DNA from: Physcia stellaris
Taxonomy: Eukaryota > Ascomycota > Lecanoromycetes > Caliciales > Physciaceae
Reading direction: 5' to 3'
NCBI GenBank assembly: GCA_018902385.1
Contig: JABSSW010000032.1
Span: 274,651 to 338,650, forward strand
Length of the DNA: 64,000 nucleotides
In this document: positions 22,692 through 34,690 of the stretch, one piece after another
How positions within the stretch are numbered: the stretch's first letter is position 1
How the letters are laid out: every line of letters starts with the position of its first letter
Made by a program: the position numbers and the translations under genes
Notes under the pieces: model-generated
The model's input: only the letters and a program-made list of their open reading frames with translations
Database searches by the model: none
What the model was told of the DNA's origin: nothing

Positions 22692-25600
22692 ATGCCGGAC
22701 ATTGTGCCTATTCCACAACCACCCACCCATGCCTATGGCTTCTTGGGCAATCTGCCAGATGTTGATCCTTCTTTTGCTCTCAAAAGTTTACGACACCTGA
22801 GTGAGCTCTATGGTCCAATTTACCAGCTCGACCTCCTCAGTCGCAAATTCGTCGTTGTCTCCTCCTATCAGCTAGCTCACGAGGTTTGTGATGACGAGCA
22901 CTACGAGAAGATCGTTACTGGACAATCGACGGAATTGCGAGCTTTAAGCAAAGATGCTCTTTTTACTGCACACAACCATGAGCCTGTAGGTTGCGGCTAC
23001 GAACCCTCTACGATATTTCTACCCTTTTCCCGGGTTCTTGCTGACCGATTTTGCGCATTTCCACGTTGTGGCTGACTCCGCTAGAACTGGGGGAAAGCGC
23101 ACCGCACTCTTATGCCTGTCTTTGGGGTCATGGGCGTGCGCAAGATGTTCCCACAACAGCTTGATATTGCGTCCCAATTGATCCTTAAATGGGACAGACT
23201 TGGTCCGAGTCACGAAATTGACCCGACGGATGATTTCACAATATGTCAATGACCCCTTTGAATTGCCGAATGCTGACCTGTCATACAGACTGGCCTTTGA
23301 TACGATTGGCCTTTGTTTCTTCAACTATCGCTTCAATGACTTCTATAGCGAGAACGTTCATCCTTTCGCACATCAGATGACCGAGGTATTATTGGAAGCC
23401 GCTAAGCGTGGAAATCGTTCCAGACTTCAGACTTCTATGAGCATATGGTCCACGGCTAAAATGCAGGAAAACATCGATGCCATGCACAAGCTGTGCAAAG
23501 AAATAATAGCCGAACGTAAAGCCCATCCTCAACCTGATGTAGACGACCTACTGAATACTATGCTAAATGCCGCCGATCCTGTCACTGGAGAGAAGCTTGA
23601 TGATGAGAATGTATGCATACAAACTTGTTCCTAAACAAAAGGCCGGATTACAAGTCAAATCTCCGTACCGCTTGCTGACGTTCCAGGCTAGATTCGCAAC
23701 CAGATGGTAACCTTTCTGGTCGCCGGCCATGAGACCACATCTGGAACGCTATCTTTTCTGTTTTACAATCTCCTCAAGTACCCGGAGACGCTTCAGAAAG
23801 CTCAACAGGAAGTCGACCAAGTTCTAGGGGTATGTTTTCTTCCGGTTTCACATGTGCTACCACTGCTTCTCCTCCCAAGTCGAAAGATGGTTCGGCGAGA
23901 GGGACATACGTTGCTGCTTGAAGGCTACCCTAGTTTAGGGATACTGACATCTGAGTTGTCGCTAGGATGCGCCTGTAGATGTCAAGCACCTTGCGCAATT
24001 CAAATATGTCGATGCATGTATCAAAGAAACGTTACGTATAACAGGTCCCATTGGTGCCATCAGCCGCCACGCGAAGCAAGATACCATCCTTGCTGGTCAA
24101 TACAGCATTTCCAAGGATGTCCCCATAATGCTTAACCTCCAGGGCATTCATACAGATCCCGCTGTCTGGTAAGTTGTGTGTTGGTCCGATTCACGGGGAG
24201 TGGAATAATGATACTTGAAATCCAAGGGGCAACGATTCCAAGGTCTTCCGCCCAGAGCGAATGCTTGACTTCGATAAAATACCTCCAGATGCTTGGAGAC
24301 CATTTGGCGTGGGGGATCGAGCATGTATTGGCCGAGTTTTCACCGAGCAAGAGATGATACTCAACGTGGCTTTAATCCTGCAAAGATTTCAAGTGGAGAT
24401 GGTGGATCCAATGTATGATCTTAGTAAGCGGAACGTGGGAGCCATGATGACCTCGCACTGATAATATGTTAGCAATCAGAAGTACACTAACCCTCAAACC
24501 CGATGGTCTGAGATTCAAAGTTCGTAGACGTCCTGGGAAAGACATGATGGTCGGATTAGCTGGAGGGATGACTACCCAGCGATCTAATGCTGTAAATGGA
24601 GTCAAGCCGACTGGAGTAGGGAAAAAAAGCAAGATGACTATCGCTTACGGATCGAATGCTGGTACCTGCAAGGCTTTCGCAGAGGATCTGCAGACTCGAG
24701 CACCGGAGTTTGGGTTCGAGGCCGCGGTCACGACTTTGGACCAAGCGACAGAGAACATCCCAAAAGACATCCCTTTCATCGTAATCACTTCGAGCTACGA
24801 AGGCAAGCCACCCGATAATGCAAAGAAATTCGTTGCTTGGCTGGAGGCCAATAGTTCCGGATCTACACTTGACGAAGTACATTATGCTCTATTCGGAGTC
24901 GGCAACAGCGAGTGGGCTTCAACTTACCACAAGGTTCCCAAGGATGTTGAGGGCTTGTTGCGCAAGCAAGGAGCCAAGCAGATATACGCCTCCGCTTTTG
25001 CAGATGTTAAAAGGGACTGTACTGGTGATTGGGAGAACTGGGCTGCGGGTCTTTGGCGTGAGCTACCACTTTGCTGTTATCCGGTCACTGGCATAGACTC
25101 ATGCTGATGACGCACAGAGAAGCTGCATGAGAGTGGTCAGGCGGGCTCACTCGAACACAAGTCGGAGCTGAAAACAAATGTTATTAAACATGACGTGCCA
25201 TCGGCGCTCAACGGACAGGAAATGTCTTGGGGATTGGTAAAAAGCGCCAAATCCCTCGGTGGCTTCGGAGTTGGGCCCGAAAAGCGTGAACTTGAGGTTC
25301 ATTTGCCTGAAGGTACTACGTACCGTACCGGTGGGTGTTCTCAATGTTCCTGATGCAAGCCCATACTAATAGTAGCAGGCGACTATCTAGTAGTGCTCCC
25401 ATTCAACCCTCAATCTAATGTTCAGAGGGTGCTCGCCAATTTCCACCTTCATCCTGACGACCGCATTAATATTAGTGGGACTCGCAAGTCTTTTCTGGTA
25501 AATATTCCGATGCGACTTCTGCTCTATAATTGACGTTACACAGCAATCTAAAGAGCCTATTGGCGCCGCGGAGTTTTTCTACTCACGGGTAGAGCTCAAT

Positions 25601-26509
25601 TCGAGCGTGACTCAGCGACAGCTGGAAGTGCTGATATCCCACGCTACCTCCGACATTGACAGAACCGCGCTGAAGTCACTTACCTCCGATGAGGAATTCC
25701 AAAGCCAGGTCATAGACCGTAATTACTCGCTCATCGACGTGCTGGAGGACCATAGCTCTGTGGCACTCCCGCTAGCTTCATATATCGACATGCTAAAGCC
25801 CCTGGCACCTCGACAATACTCCATATCTTCCTCCCCATTGACTGAACGCCATCACCCTACCCATGAGACATTCACAGCGACAATTACCTACGACGTGTAT
25901 ACCGCACCCGCGCGATCTGGCGGACACCGGACATTCCACGGCGTGGCAACAACGTATCTGGCAAATCTCCGCCCCGGCAGCCGCATTCATTGCTTTGTCC
26001 GCCCTACAAACGCGGCCTTTCACCTCCCACCAGATCCGACGGTACCAATCATCATGATCGCAGCCGGTACCGGCATTGCACCCATGCGCGGCTTCATCGA
26101 GGAACGCGCCGCTATTGCCAGCGCACGCGCCATACACCCTGGCCCGGCGTTGCTGTACTTTGGCTGCCGCGACTACGAAAAGGATTTCATCTACAGGGAG
26201 GAACTCGCCGAGTGGGAACAGCAAGGCGTCGTCACCGTCCGGCCTTGCTTCTCCAAGCGTGGTCCAGAAGCAGATGGCTATGAATACGTGCCGGACCGAC
26301 TCTGGGCTGAGAGGGAGGAGCTTGTGAAAATGTTTGAGGCGGGGTCGAAGACCTTTCTCTGTGGCAGTGCGGACAAACTTGCGAAAAGCACGGCGGAGGT
26401 TTTGATGAAGATTTGGCTGGAGAGGTATCCTGAGAAGAGTGCTGAGGAGGCGGAGGCGTGGTTGCAGACGCAGAAGGAAGATCGGTATGTTACTGATGTT
26501 TTCGACTAG
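22692..26509 (+). CDS. CYP505-type self-sufficient P450 / NADPH-P450 reductase fusion (P450foxy-like fatty acid hydroxylase)
   Basis: Ten exons: 22692-22985, 23085-23240, 23287-23610, 23692-23829, 23966-24168, 24227-24423, 24473-25057, 25118-25330, 25379-25497, 25544-26509. The product is 1064 residues, the size of P450foxy. P450 half: I-helix AGHETTSG (269-276), ExxR at Glu325-Arg328 (ETLR), haem loop [11 protein letters not shown] with Cys405. Reductase half: FMN-binding flavodoxin domain ([19 protein letters not shown]), FAD motif [15 protein letters not shown] motif [10 protein letters not shown] and LYFGCRD, C-terminal DRYVTDVFD. Homologues hydroxylate fatty acids at subterminal carbons with NADPH and O2. 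All introns are GT-AG except 23241-23286, which in my model is AT...AC (ATATGT...CATAC); GT-AG sites there would break the frame. No membrane anchor, as expected for a soluble or loosely bound enzyme. Confidence 0.95.
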
Positions 26510-27285
26510 GGGCAGGTGTCCTATCTCCCCTTAAGGGTGACACATATATCTCTGTGAGGGCGACGCAACTATGGCTATGGCCTCTCCATTTTCGTTCTCA
26601 GACGTCATTGAATCTAGTGAACTTTCCCTGCGAGGGCATCATGAATATCATCAATACAAGCAAATATTACTGCATAAGATGCACGAGCATGCCTTGGAAG
26701 GATCTTCGGTTGGGTCTAGTCTTATGCGAGAGTCATTCTTTAGTCTTCTGACTAATAGCAGATAGAGAATCGAAGAAGTGCGATTTGTAGTCTTAAACCG
26801 ATAGGAGAGTACGGAGGGATGAAAGGAGGTACGGATGGATAGTGTATGAGTAACGGAGAAAACAGACTTCGTAATTCTCGGGAAAGTCTAGAAAGAAGAA
26901 AATGAAGAAAATGCGACTGCAGATATGGAAGCAGCGAAAGTCTAATTAGCAGGTAGAGATCGAGCTGGAGCTGGAGAGTCTTAAACCGAGAGAAGGAAGC
27001 ACCGAGGGAGGGATACAGATTAGTCTTCGTAGTATTTAAGGACAGACTCGCAATTCTGAACGTTTTTTCCAAGGTATCATCGCAACATTCAACAAAGATG
27101 ATAGGAAGCGGCTATTTCAGACACACAGCAGGGAACACGGAACACATATCCTCGCATGAAGCATTATATTATAATCCTCCTATCCTAAAATTACAAAACC
27201 TATCCAATCGATCAAATCCAATCATCCCCTCTTCCATGCCTCAACTCGCGTCGGGAGGTCTCTCAACAAGAAAAGGGAAAAAGAC
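26510..27285. other. intergenic, purine-rich strand
   Basis: Between convergent genes. From about 26760 to 27060 the plus strand is strongly purine-rich (GAAGAAAATGAAGAAAATG, GAGCTGGAGCTGGAG) and contains AGTCTTAAACCGA twice, near 26793 and 26979. No gene is supported. Confidence 0.5.
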
Positions 27286-28560
27286 TCATCCCTGAAAGCC
27301 CTTCGCAAACTTGGCACTCCGCACAACAGCAGCAGCCACGATCGCGCCGTTCTGGCATTTCGTGCCCGGGGCAACAGCCTGCATCGGGCCACCGCTGAGC
27401 TGGAACTGCGCGCCGTCGGAGCTGCATTGCATGCCACCGGATGAAGAGCTGCCTGCTGCGGATCCGGAGGAGCTGCCTGCGCCGGCTCCTGCTCCTGCTT
27501 CGGGGGTTGCGGATCCGGTTGAGCTGCCTGAGCCGGCTGCTGGTGCAGCAGAGGGTGAGGGAGAGCCAGCTTGTGCTCCACCGGCAGGGGCTGCAGAAGC
27601 GACTGGGGAGGCTGATGGGGTACCAGCTCCTGCGCCACCGGATTGAGATCCGCTTGAAGCTGAGCCGCTTGAGGAACCTGCTGATCCTGATTGACCTCCG
27701 CTTGAGGCAGTGCCGCTTGAGGAGCCTGCTGATCCGGATTGGCCTCCGCTTGAAGCAGATCCGCTGGAGGAACCTGCTGATCCTGCGCTAGAGTCACCGC
27801 CGCTTGCTGATGCACCTTTGCAGGATCCTGTAGGCGGACCCAAAGGGCCGGAGCCGTGCTTCTGAACTGTCTTGCCTGGGTCGGGGAATTGGAGATCAAC
27901 AGACTCGGCCGTATGACAATCACCGGATACTGAGCCGATGTTGGCTTTGAACATGTCTGGAAGGCTGTCAAGACCGCGTTTGCCGAGGATGTTGTCCTCG
28001 AGCTCGTAGGCGGCGGTGGTGTTGTCGGTGTCGCGTTTCTTGGATCCACCGGTCACGGTGATGGGAGCGCAGTTCATGTACATCTCCCGGTTGCCGACTT
28101 TGTTGAACCAAGTCCACGCGAGCGTGTAGCTTCCGGGCTCAACGTCTTCGGGAATGGTGAATTGAAACTGAGATGCGCCAGAGCCGTTAGGGTCACCGCC
28201 AATGTTCCCGGCAGCGGCGGCAGGGCATCCTCCCTCGATGGAGAGGATAACCTTGAATGAAGAGTCTTTGGTCGGTGCCTGGTCTTTCGACAGAGCAATT
28301 TGACAGCTTCCACCACCGTGGGTCGCGGATCCGGTAAAGGAGAGTGTCTGAGGGCTGCCGATTGGCATGACATTCTTGCTTGCGGGCGGGCCGTACACAC
28401 CGGGACGCTGCTTACAGGGGTAGTCACTACCAGAAGCATCCAGGGGGCTGTTGTTGAGGCTGCCTGGAGCAAAAGGGTTGGGTGTTTTCATGATCATGTG
28501 GGCGGAAATGCAGGGTGCAAGACCAAAAAGGCCAGCAACGAATGCTTTCGAGTACTGCAT
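27286..28560 (-). CDS. secreted lytic polysaccharide monooxygenase-like protein (AA11-type) with Ser/Gly linker
   Basis: A single-exon gene of 424 residues. The signal peptide ends at Ala20, so the mature protein starts with His21 (HMIMKTPNPF), the copper-binding N-terminal histidine. The second brace residue is His81 in SATHGGGSC. The axial Tyr161 lies in REMYMNC. The blocks LNNSPLDASGSDYPCKQR and TIPEDVEPGSYTLAWTWFNK are family-typical. After about residue 245 comes a low-complexity linker of SSGSASSGGQSGSAG repeats with Ala/Pro stretches, then a C-terminal Cys module (MQCSSDGAQFQLSGG...CQNGAI). LPMOs cleave chitin or other glucans oxidatively with copper; AA11 is a chitin-active fungal family, but LPMO-like wall proteins share this layout. 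The linker DNA is repetitive (27560-27800). Confidence 0.82.
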   Translation of the reverse strand: MQYSKAFVAGLFGLAPCISAHMIMKTPNPFAPGSLNNSPLDASGSDYPCKQRPGVYGPPASKNVMPIGSPQTLSFTGSATHGGGSCQIALSKDQAPTKDSSFKVILSIEGGCPAAAAGNIGGDPNGSGASQFQFTIPEDVEPGSYTLAWTWFNKVGNREMYMNCAPITVTGGSKKRDTDNTTAAYELEDNILGKRGLDSLPDMFKANIGSVSGDCHTAESVDLQFPDPGKTVQKHGSGPLGPPTGSCKGASASGGDSSAGSAGSSSGSASSGGQSGSAGSSSGTASSGGQSGSAGSSSGSASSGSQSGGAGAGTPSASPVASAAPAGGAQAGSPSPSAAPAAGSGSSTGSATPEAGAGAGAGSSSGSAAGSSSSGGMQCSSDGAQFQLSGGPMQAVAPGTKCQNGAIVAAAVVRSAKFAKGFQG

Positions 28561-29544
28561 TTCTTCGACTTTAGACTTGACTTGGGGAGGTTTTGTGTTC
28601 GGTCTGTCGGATGTGCTTGAAAATGGGTTTTGTGGTGGTTGTTGTAGTTTTTGGAAGTAGTGGTTGGAAGTGCTGTTCGGATGTGGTGGTTGAAGGTTGT
28701 GAGGAATTAGCAGAAGAGTGTAGAGATGGTGGTATAAATATTAATTGCAAATGTCAAGTGAGTCTGGTGATAGGGGAACAATAGAACAAAGGAGCAAAGC
28801 TCTGAATCCAGCAGAGCAACGAAGTAAGCAAGGATATGGACAATGAACAAAGGAGCTTTAACAATCACATTGTAGGAAAAAGGTTTTGGAACAAAGGGAT
28901 ATATATGAGAAGATATTGCTCCTCAAAGACTTCGCCAGAGGAAGGAAGCGCGATTGATGGGAAATGGTCAAAGAGTGGATGGAACCTGACAATGGCTATG
29001 TACAACCCGGATTTTGAAACAAGGCCTAAGCACAAGAACAATCGTGTCCGTCCATGAGCATGTAAGAGCCTCCCGTGGAACAATAGGCTTTGTGACGGTA
29101 GTAGCGTCACGTCCTGGTGGTACCCACGAGGATTGCCTTTCGGCCAAAACAAAGAGGATACAATGCTTCATCATTGCTAGTGGATGAGCGAAGAACGGAT
29201 GGGACTCTTTGACCATGACAATTTGCATGGTGTACCTAGTGTGGGTCAAACTCCTCAAGCACCGTGTGCTCGGTAGGAAGCTGCTTTGATAACGTCTCTT
29301 AGGTCTCTTGCACATTGATACGAAACAAAGGTCAGCACAGACCAAGACTCCGACATCAAATTCAAAGTGTCCGAGTCTCAAGAGTGTATTGGATGGAAGA
29401 GGCTGCGAGAGGGTGGTTTCATTGCTTGGCTCTGACAACCGTGAGAGCCGTAGCGAGTGGCTTATGACTGATCATGTGAGCTTGTTGCGGGGTTTCAGAT
29501 GATTGTACGGAGTCTGTAAACTTGGTTGCCACGCGTTGAGAACG
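28561..29544. other. intergenic, upstream of the LPMO gene
   Basis: Contains the LPMO promoter and normal-composition DNA up to the transposon edge. The first 120 bp is G/T-rich (GGTTGTTGTAGTTTTTGG), so C/A-rich on the coding strand. The 156-codon frame at 28968-29438 has no recognisable content. Confidence 0.45.
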
Positions 29545-29546
29545 AT

Positions 29547-29582
29547 CCCCTCCGCATCCAATTAGTGAAATTTAGCGTGTTT
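29547..29582. repeat. left terminal inverted repeat of the long element
   Basis: 36 bp, exact inverse of 39292-39327. It keeps CC and CT dinucleotides that are lost in the element's interior. Confidence 0.9.
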
Positions 29583-31366
29583 ATTTCGTGATCTCTCCTC
29601 TTCACCTGCAATCACCATTTACTTCATCAATAATACGTCTATTCTAGTCATTGCGACGTCGTTTGAATCGTCTGAATCGAATTTATTACATCATATAAAC
29701 AACATGTCATTCGTTGAATCAACATTTGAGCTAATCATCGTTCAAAAAAAAAAAAAAAAAACGCGTCGATGCAAACGTTCTCATTTCGAAATCGAAAAAA
29801 CAACATTTCATTGTATTGAAACAAAAAAAAGTCATTCAAACGCGTGAATTTGATTATACATTTTTTATTACATTTATTTATCGATCATTTCAATTGAATC
29901 ACGTTTATATGACGTTTTGAAAATTCGTTTAATTGTTTTTGTTTTTTTTGCAATCGATATTCGATTTATTGTTTTATCACATCAATCAAACGATTTATAT
30001 CAAAAAAATCAATTGAAATGCATTCATTATGATGAAATTACGTCAATGAATTGTTAAACGCATTTTCATAATTCAACATTTTGTTGCAAACGCAACAATT
30101 CAATCATTTTGATTTCAAAATAATTTTCACAATTTATCATTCAATCGCGATCGATATCAAAACATTGAACGTTATTTGAACGTTGAATTTAATCAACATA
30201 TGTTATACAACAATGCATCATGATTTTGAAAAATCGAAATCGCTTTGAATGTTTTCAAAAATCGATTATTTTCGTTTATTAATTTTGAAAATCATTTTGC
30301 AATCGACGAATTAACAATCGAATTTCATGATCGTATAAATAACAAATTTCGTTTTTCACACAAATCAACAAAAAAAAAATTCGTTTTATACAATTTGATC
30401 AATGATAAAAACATTTTACACGACTTCATGATGATGAAATTTCGCGATAATTTCGAAAATCACAAAAAAAATATCACGATCAATATATTTTCAAAAACGA
30501 CTCGAAAACGCAAAAAAAACATTATTGAAATCATTGTTATGAAAATTCATTTTGCATTTACGAAAAAAGTAATATATATTTTTTGCGAACGAATTACACG
30601 CGATTTTCGTTATTAATATTTCGTTTGTTTTATCGACAATTTTTTCACGAATTTTCATTTCGTCAAAATTTTTTTGATTTTCAATGTCGATATTTGTGAC
30701 ATTGTACGAAACAACGCATCTGATATATTATTGAAATTAAAAAAAATAATTGTTGCAAACAAGTCACAATTGAATTTAAAACAATAAATACATCGAATTG
30801 TGAACGAATTGATCAATTGTTTCGTTTGAAAAAATTTCGAATGAAATCACGTGATTTCATTTGTTATTATTGCATATATTTTACAAACAAACGAACAAAC
30901 ATCACGAAAAATTCGATTCACGATCGATGCATTTTTTCGAAACGATTTCAATAAAATCGTCGTCAAACAATTCATTATTGCAATGCAATACAATTTTCAT
31001 ATGAATCATGTGAATCGTGCAAATCAATTTCGAAATGAATTGACGATATCACGATTCGAACAACGCAAATGAACGAAACGAATGATCGAATACATGATGA
31101 ATTCGATCAATATCAATGCATATATCGTTTGAAATTATCATCAATCACAAAAAAATTTCGATCATCGAAATCGACGTGTATTTATTCAAAAATTGATTGA
31201 TGAATTTTTACGAAATTCAAATATCATATATCAATCGTCAAAATGTATCAAATCGACGTATTGTAAATGAAATGATTGTTCGATCAATTTTCACACGAAA
31301 TTTCGAAAACGTCAAGCATTCAATTTCAAAAATGTCAATATACAATATCGTTCGAATCGTAAAACG

Positions 31367-31592
31367 TGTGAAATGTTATGCATTGATTGAATTAATACAT
31401 AATTACACGAGAATTTCTAAATGAGAAACAAATACATGAAAACTTGTAAAAACATATGTAGAAAATTAAATCGTTTGAATGCGTCAAGACGAATTCTGAT
31501 TTTAACATTCGATGTGATAAAATAAAAATGTTAATTTTAATGATTGATCAGATGTTGATTTCAAATGTTGAATTTGATGCACGTTCGTCACA
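31367..31592. repeat. LTR (3' LTR in the minus orientation)
   Basis: 226 bp, nearly identical to 38771-38996. The differences I see are mostly C/T or G/A pairs. Confidence 0.93.
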
Positions 31593-33404
31593 TTATTTTT
31601 CGTTTTTTTTCAGTTTCGTTTCGAAGCGATTAATTGATTTTTCTTTTCGAACGCATTGCGCGATGTAAATATGTCGTTAAATGACGTTGAATTGATTTGT
31701 CGTCGAGACAAAAAAATAAACGCGAAACGTCGCGAAATAAATTTCGTCAACGAAATAAATTCGTCGAGATTTTGAAAACATTCACATTATCATACTTTGA
31801 AATAAACAATTCGAACATGTTAATAAAATCGTCGTTACAATTTTTAATGCATTGAAATTTTCGAATGTGCGAAAGTCGATGTGTACATTGCATGCGTCAA
31901 AACGTGAAAACAATGAATATTTTGAAAAATGATCAATTCATACAATTCGTAAAAAGTAATTTCGACGAACATTAATAATTGATGATTCGATTTCGCGTAT
32001 CGACAAACATGAAAATTTTTGCAATATCAAATTGATATCATGAAACGAACAATTTGATCACGTCGATAAAATTTTTGTTATTATGATTAACACGTCGACG
32101 TTATCACATATAAAACAATTGATTCGTACAATGCATTCAACGAAATATGCATGTATTAGATTTTTTTGAAAAGCAAATATTTTGTACGAATTTTACAAAT
32201 AATTTCGCGTGTCATTAATAAACAATTGAGAATTTTGTTGACGAATTTGTAAATGTTCGAATTTTTTGACATTTTGTTGTTTATTCGTATCATTGCATGA
32301 TATTTTACATTATTATTCATTGTTCAATAAGATTTGACGACAATTTTTGAAAATGTTTTTAACACGATTCAATTTTTCATGCGACGTAAATTTTGACTGT
32401 AAATAACGCAAAATGAAAACGAAACGAATGACAAAAAAAAAAAAAAAAAAATCATTGACGTCAATTTGAAAATGAATTGTAACGAATTCGATGACAATTT
32501 TCTGATCGATTACAAACAATAAAATTCACGATTTAATTATTTCGCAAAACAAAATTTGTTGTTTTTGAATTAATTTCGTGAAAAACATCGACGATATTTT
32601 GAACATTTTGAAATTCATCGTCGTCGACATAATATCAAATGCGATCGTGAAAATTTCAATTCGATCATTTACAACGATATTGAAAACGATGATAATAATA
32701 TCGAAATTGCAATATGTCGTCGAATTTTCATTCGAATGTTTCATTTGCGATAACGAATTTCGAAAAATCGTTGTGTTGTTTTTTCAACGAATCATTGAAA
32801 TTTTTTTTTAACAATCAAAAATGAAAAACGAAATGAATGTGCATGTCATCGAGCAATTTCAATTCGTAAACAATGTTTCGTTTTTTGACAACGAAATATG
32901 AATTCAATTTTTTGTCATTCAATTTGTCAAATGAACGAACTGTTTTGATGTGACGACGATTTAATCATACATAATTTTTTGTCTCAAAATTGATCGAGTA
33001 ACGAAATTTGTTGATTCGAATCGTCATTTTTTGTTTAACGTCAACAACATTGATTTTGATTTATTCGATAATGCGATTCATTTTTTCGACAATAAATTCG
33101 TTTTGTTCGATCAATAAACGCTTTTTAATGATTTCGTAATTATTTAAATTCGAATCAAAAATCATTCGAAAATGATAACTTTTATTGATAAAAAACGAAA
33201 TGAAATTTGTGATTGCGAAAACGTCATTGTTGTTAACGAATTTCATGATGTCGATTCATTTAATTCAATCGTTTTGACGATAATTGCAATATAAACGTAA
33301 ACGAATTTCAATGTTTTGATTAATTCGTTCGATTTGATCATTCGTTTGAAATTGAAATGTCGTGAACAATTTACATTTGATTTTTAAACGTTTGCAAAAA
33401 TTTT

Positions 33405-33641
33405 TCAAACGCGATTCACAAATTGATCATCTCGATTCGAAACGATAAAAAAAAATAAATCATGCGTGCGAAATACGTAATGAAACAATATTTTGACGCA
33501 AATTTCGATTGTCAAATCGTCATTTTCGATCACACAAAAAACATAATGTCGTTTTTTGATTAATCGATCGATAATAATGCAAATAACGTTGTTTTTTTTT
33601 AATTTAAATAATTCGATTATGAAGTTTATCGAAATATTCAT
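33405..33641 (-). pseudogene. integrase core remnant
   Basis: NVICIIIDRLIKKRHYVFC followed by FRTHDLFFFIVSNRDDQF matches the integrase catalytic core pattern (NxIxVVVDRLTKxxHFIP ... HGLPxxIVSDRGxQF). Here IVSDRG reads IVSNRD. Sequence further downstream on the minus strand (33400-31600) is probably the rest of integrase but is not readable. Confidence 0.88.
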
Positions 33642-33881
33642 TTATCGCTGATTAGAAATTGACAATGATGTTAATAATTCATGACGATTATCGTGAAAAA
33701 TTTTAAAACGTTGACATTTGTGACAATTACGAATATAACGTTTGATAAATAATTGCATATTAAATCAATAATAATAACGTTTAATGAGTTTTTTAATGCG
33801 ATTCTTGTTCGAATGAGCACAAAAAAATTGATCGTGAACATCGCGAATTATTTCAATCATGAAATTTAAACGATTTGATAT

Positions 33882-34392
33882 TCATAAATTTTCGTTTTTG
33901 AAAAAAACGTCGTTTCGATTTGAACATTTCTGTAAATTTATTTTTTCGTTGATGATTTGCTTATCGATCAAAATTTGACGATAATTAATGCAATTTTTAT
34001 TTTTTCGATTGATTTGCATTATTCGTTCGTACAAATCGTTTTGAACGTCAATTGAACATAATTGCAATCGAAAAAGCGACAACAAAATTTGTTTTTTATA
34101 GAATTTTCGTTCGTCGTCATCGACAAAACGAAATTCAAACATTCGAATCAAAACGTTCGTTTTAACATTTTTGATTTCGAATTGATATTGAATTTTGATA
34201 TTGTAATCGATCAAAATTTTTGTTCAACGTATTTGACGAAAAATAAATTTTTTGTTTGTCATGAAAATTTTCAGATTTTTGTGATCGATGTAAATTTCGA
34301 CGAATTCGTCGATATTTTCGAATTTGAATTTTCAATGTTTCAAACATCGAATAATGATTAAAAATTTTTTGTCGTATATTTCGTAATTGCAT
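33882..34392 (-). pseudogene. RNase H and connection region remnant
   Basis: The frame at 33882-34214 (LIDYNIKIQYQFEIKNVKTN...LIRMFEF) matches the end of gypsy RNase H (DYDFxIxYxPGKxNxxADALSR), with changes expected from G-to-A mutation. It links reverse transcriptase to integrase. Confidence 0.75.
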
Positions 34393-34690
34393 TCGACAAA
34401 AATCATTTTTTTGTTGAAAAAAATCATCGAATGAAAAATTTTTTCGTTATCGTATTGCGACAGAATTTCATTCAAACATCAATTTGATGAATCAATTTTT
34501 AATATAATTTTACGATTACGATCGTAATGTCGAAATAGAAAAATTTCGATAATTTGTTTTTTCAATGTTTCGAACGTTTCATTGACGAAATCGATTCATT
34601 CGAAATTAATTTTTTTTTTGATCATTCGAGTCAAAAATTTGACGAACTTGAAAAATGCTTTGATGAAACGACGATAAAAATTGCAAAAAT

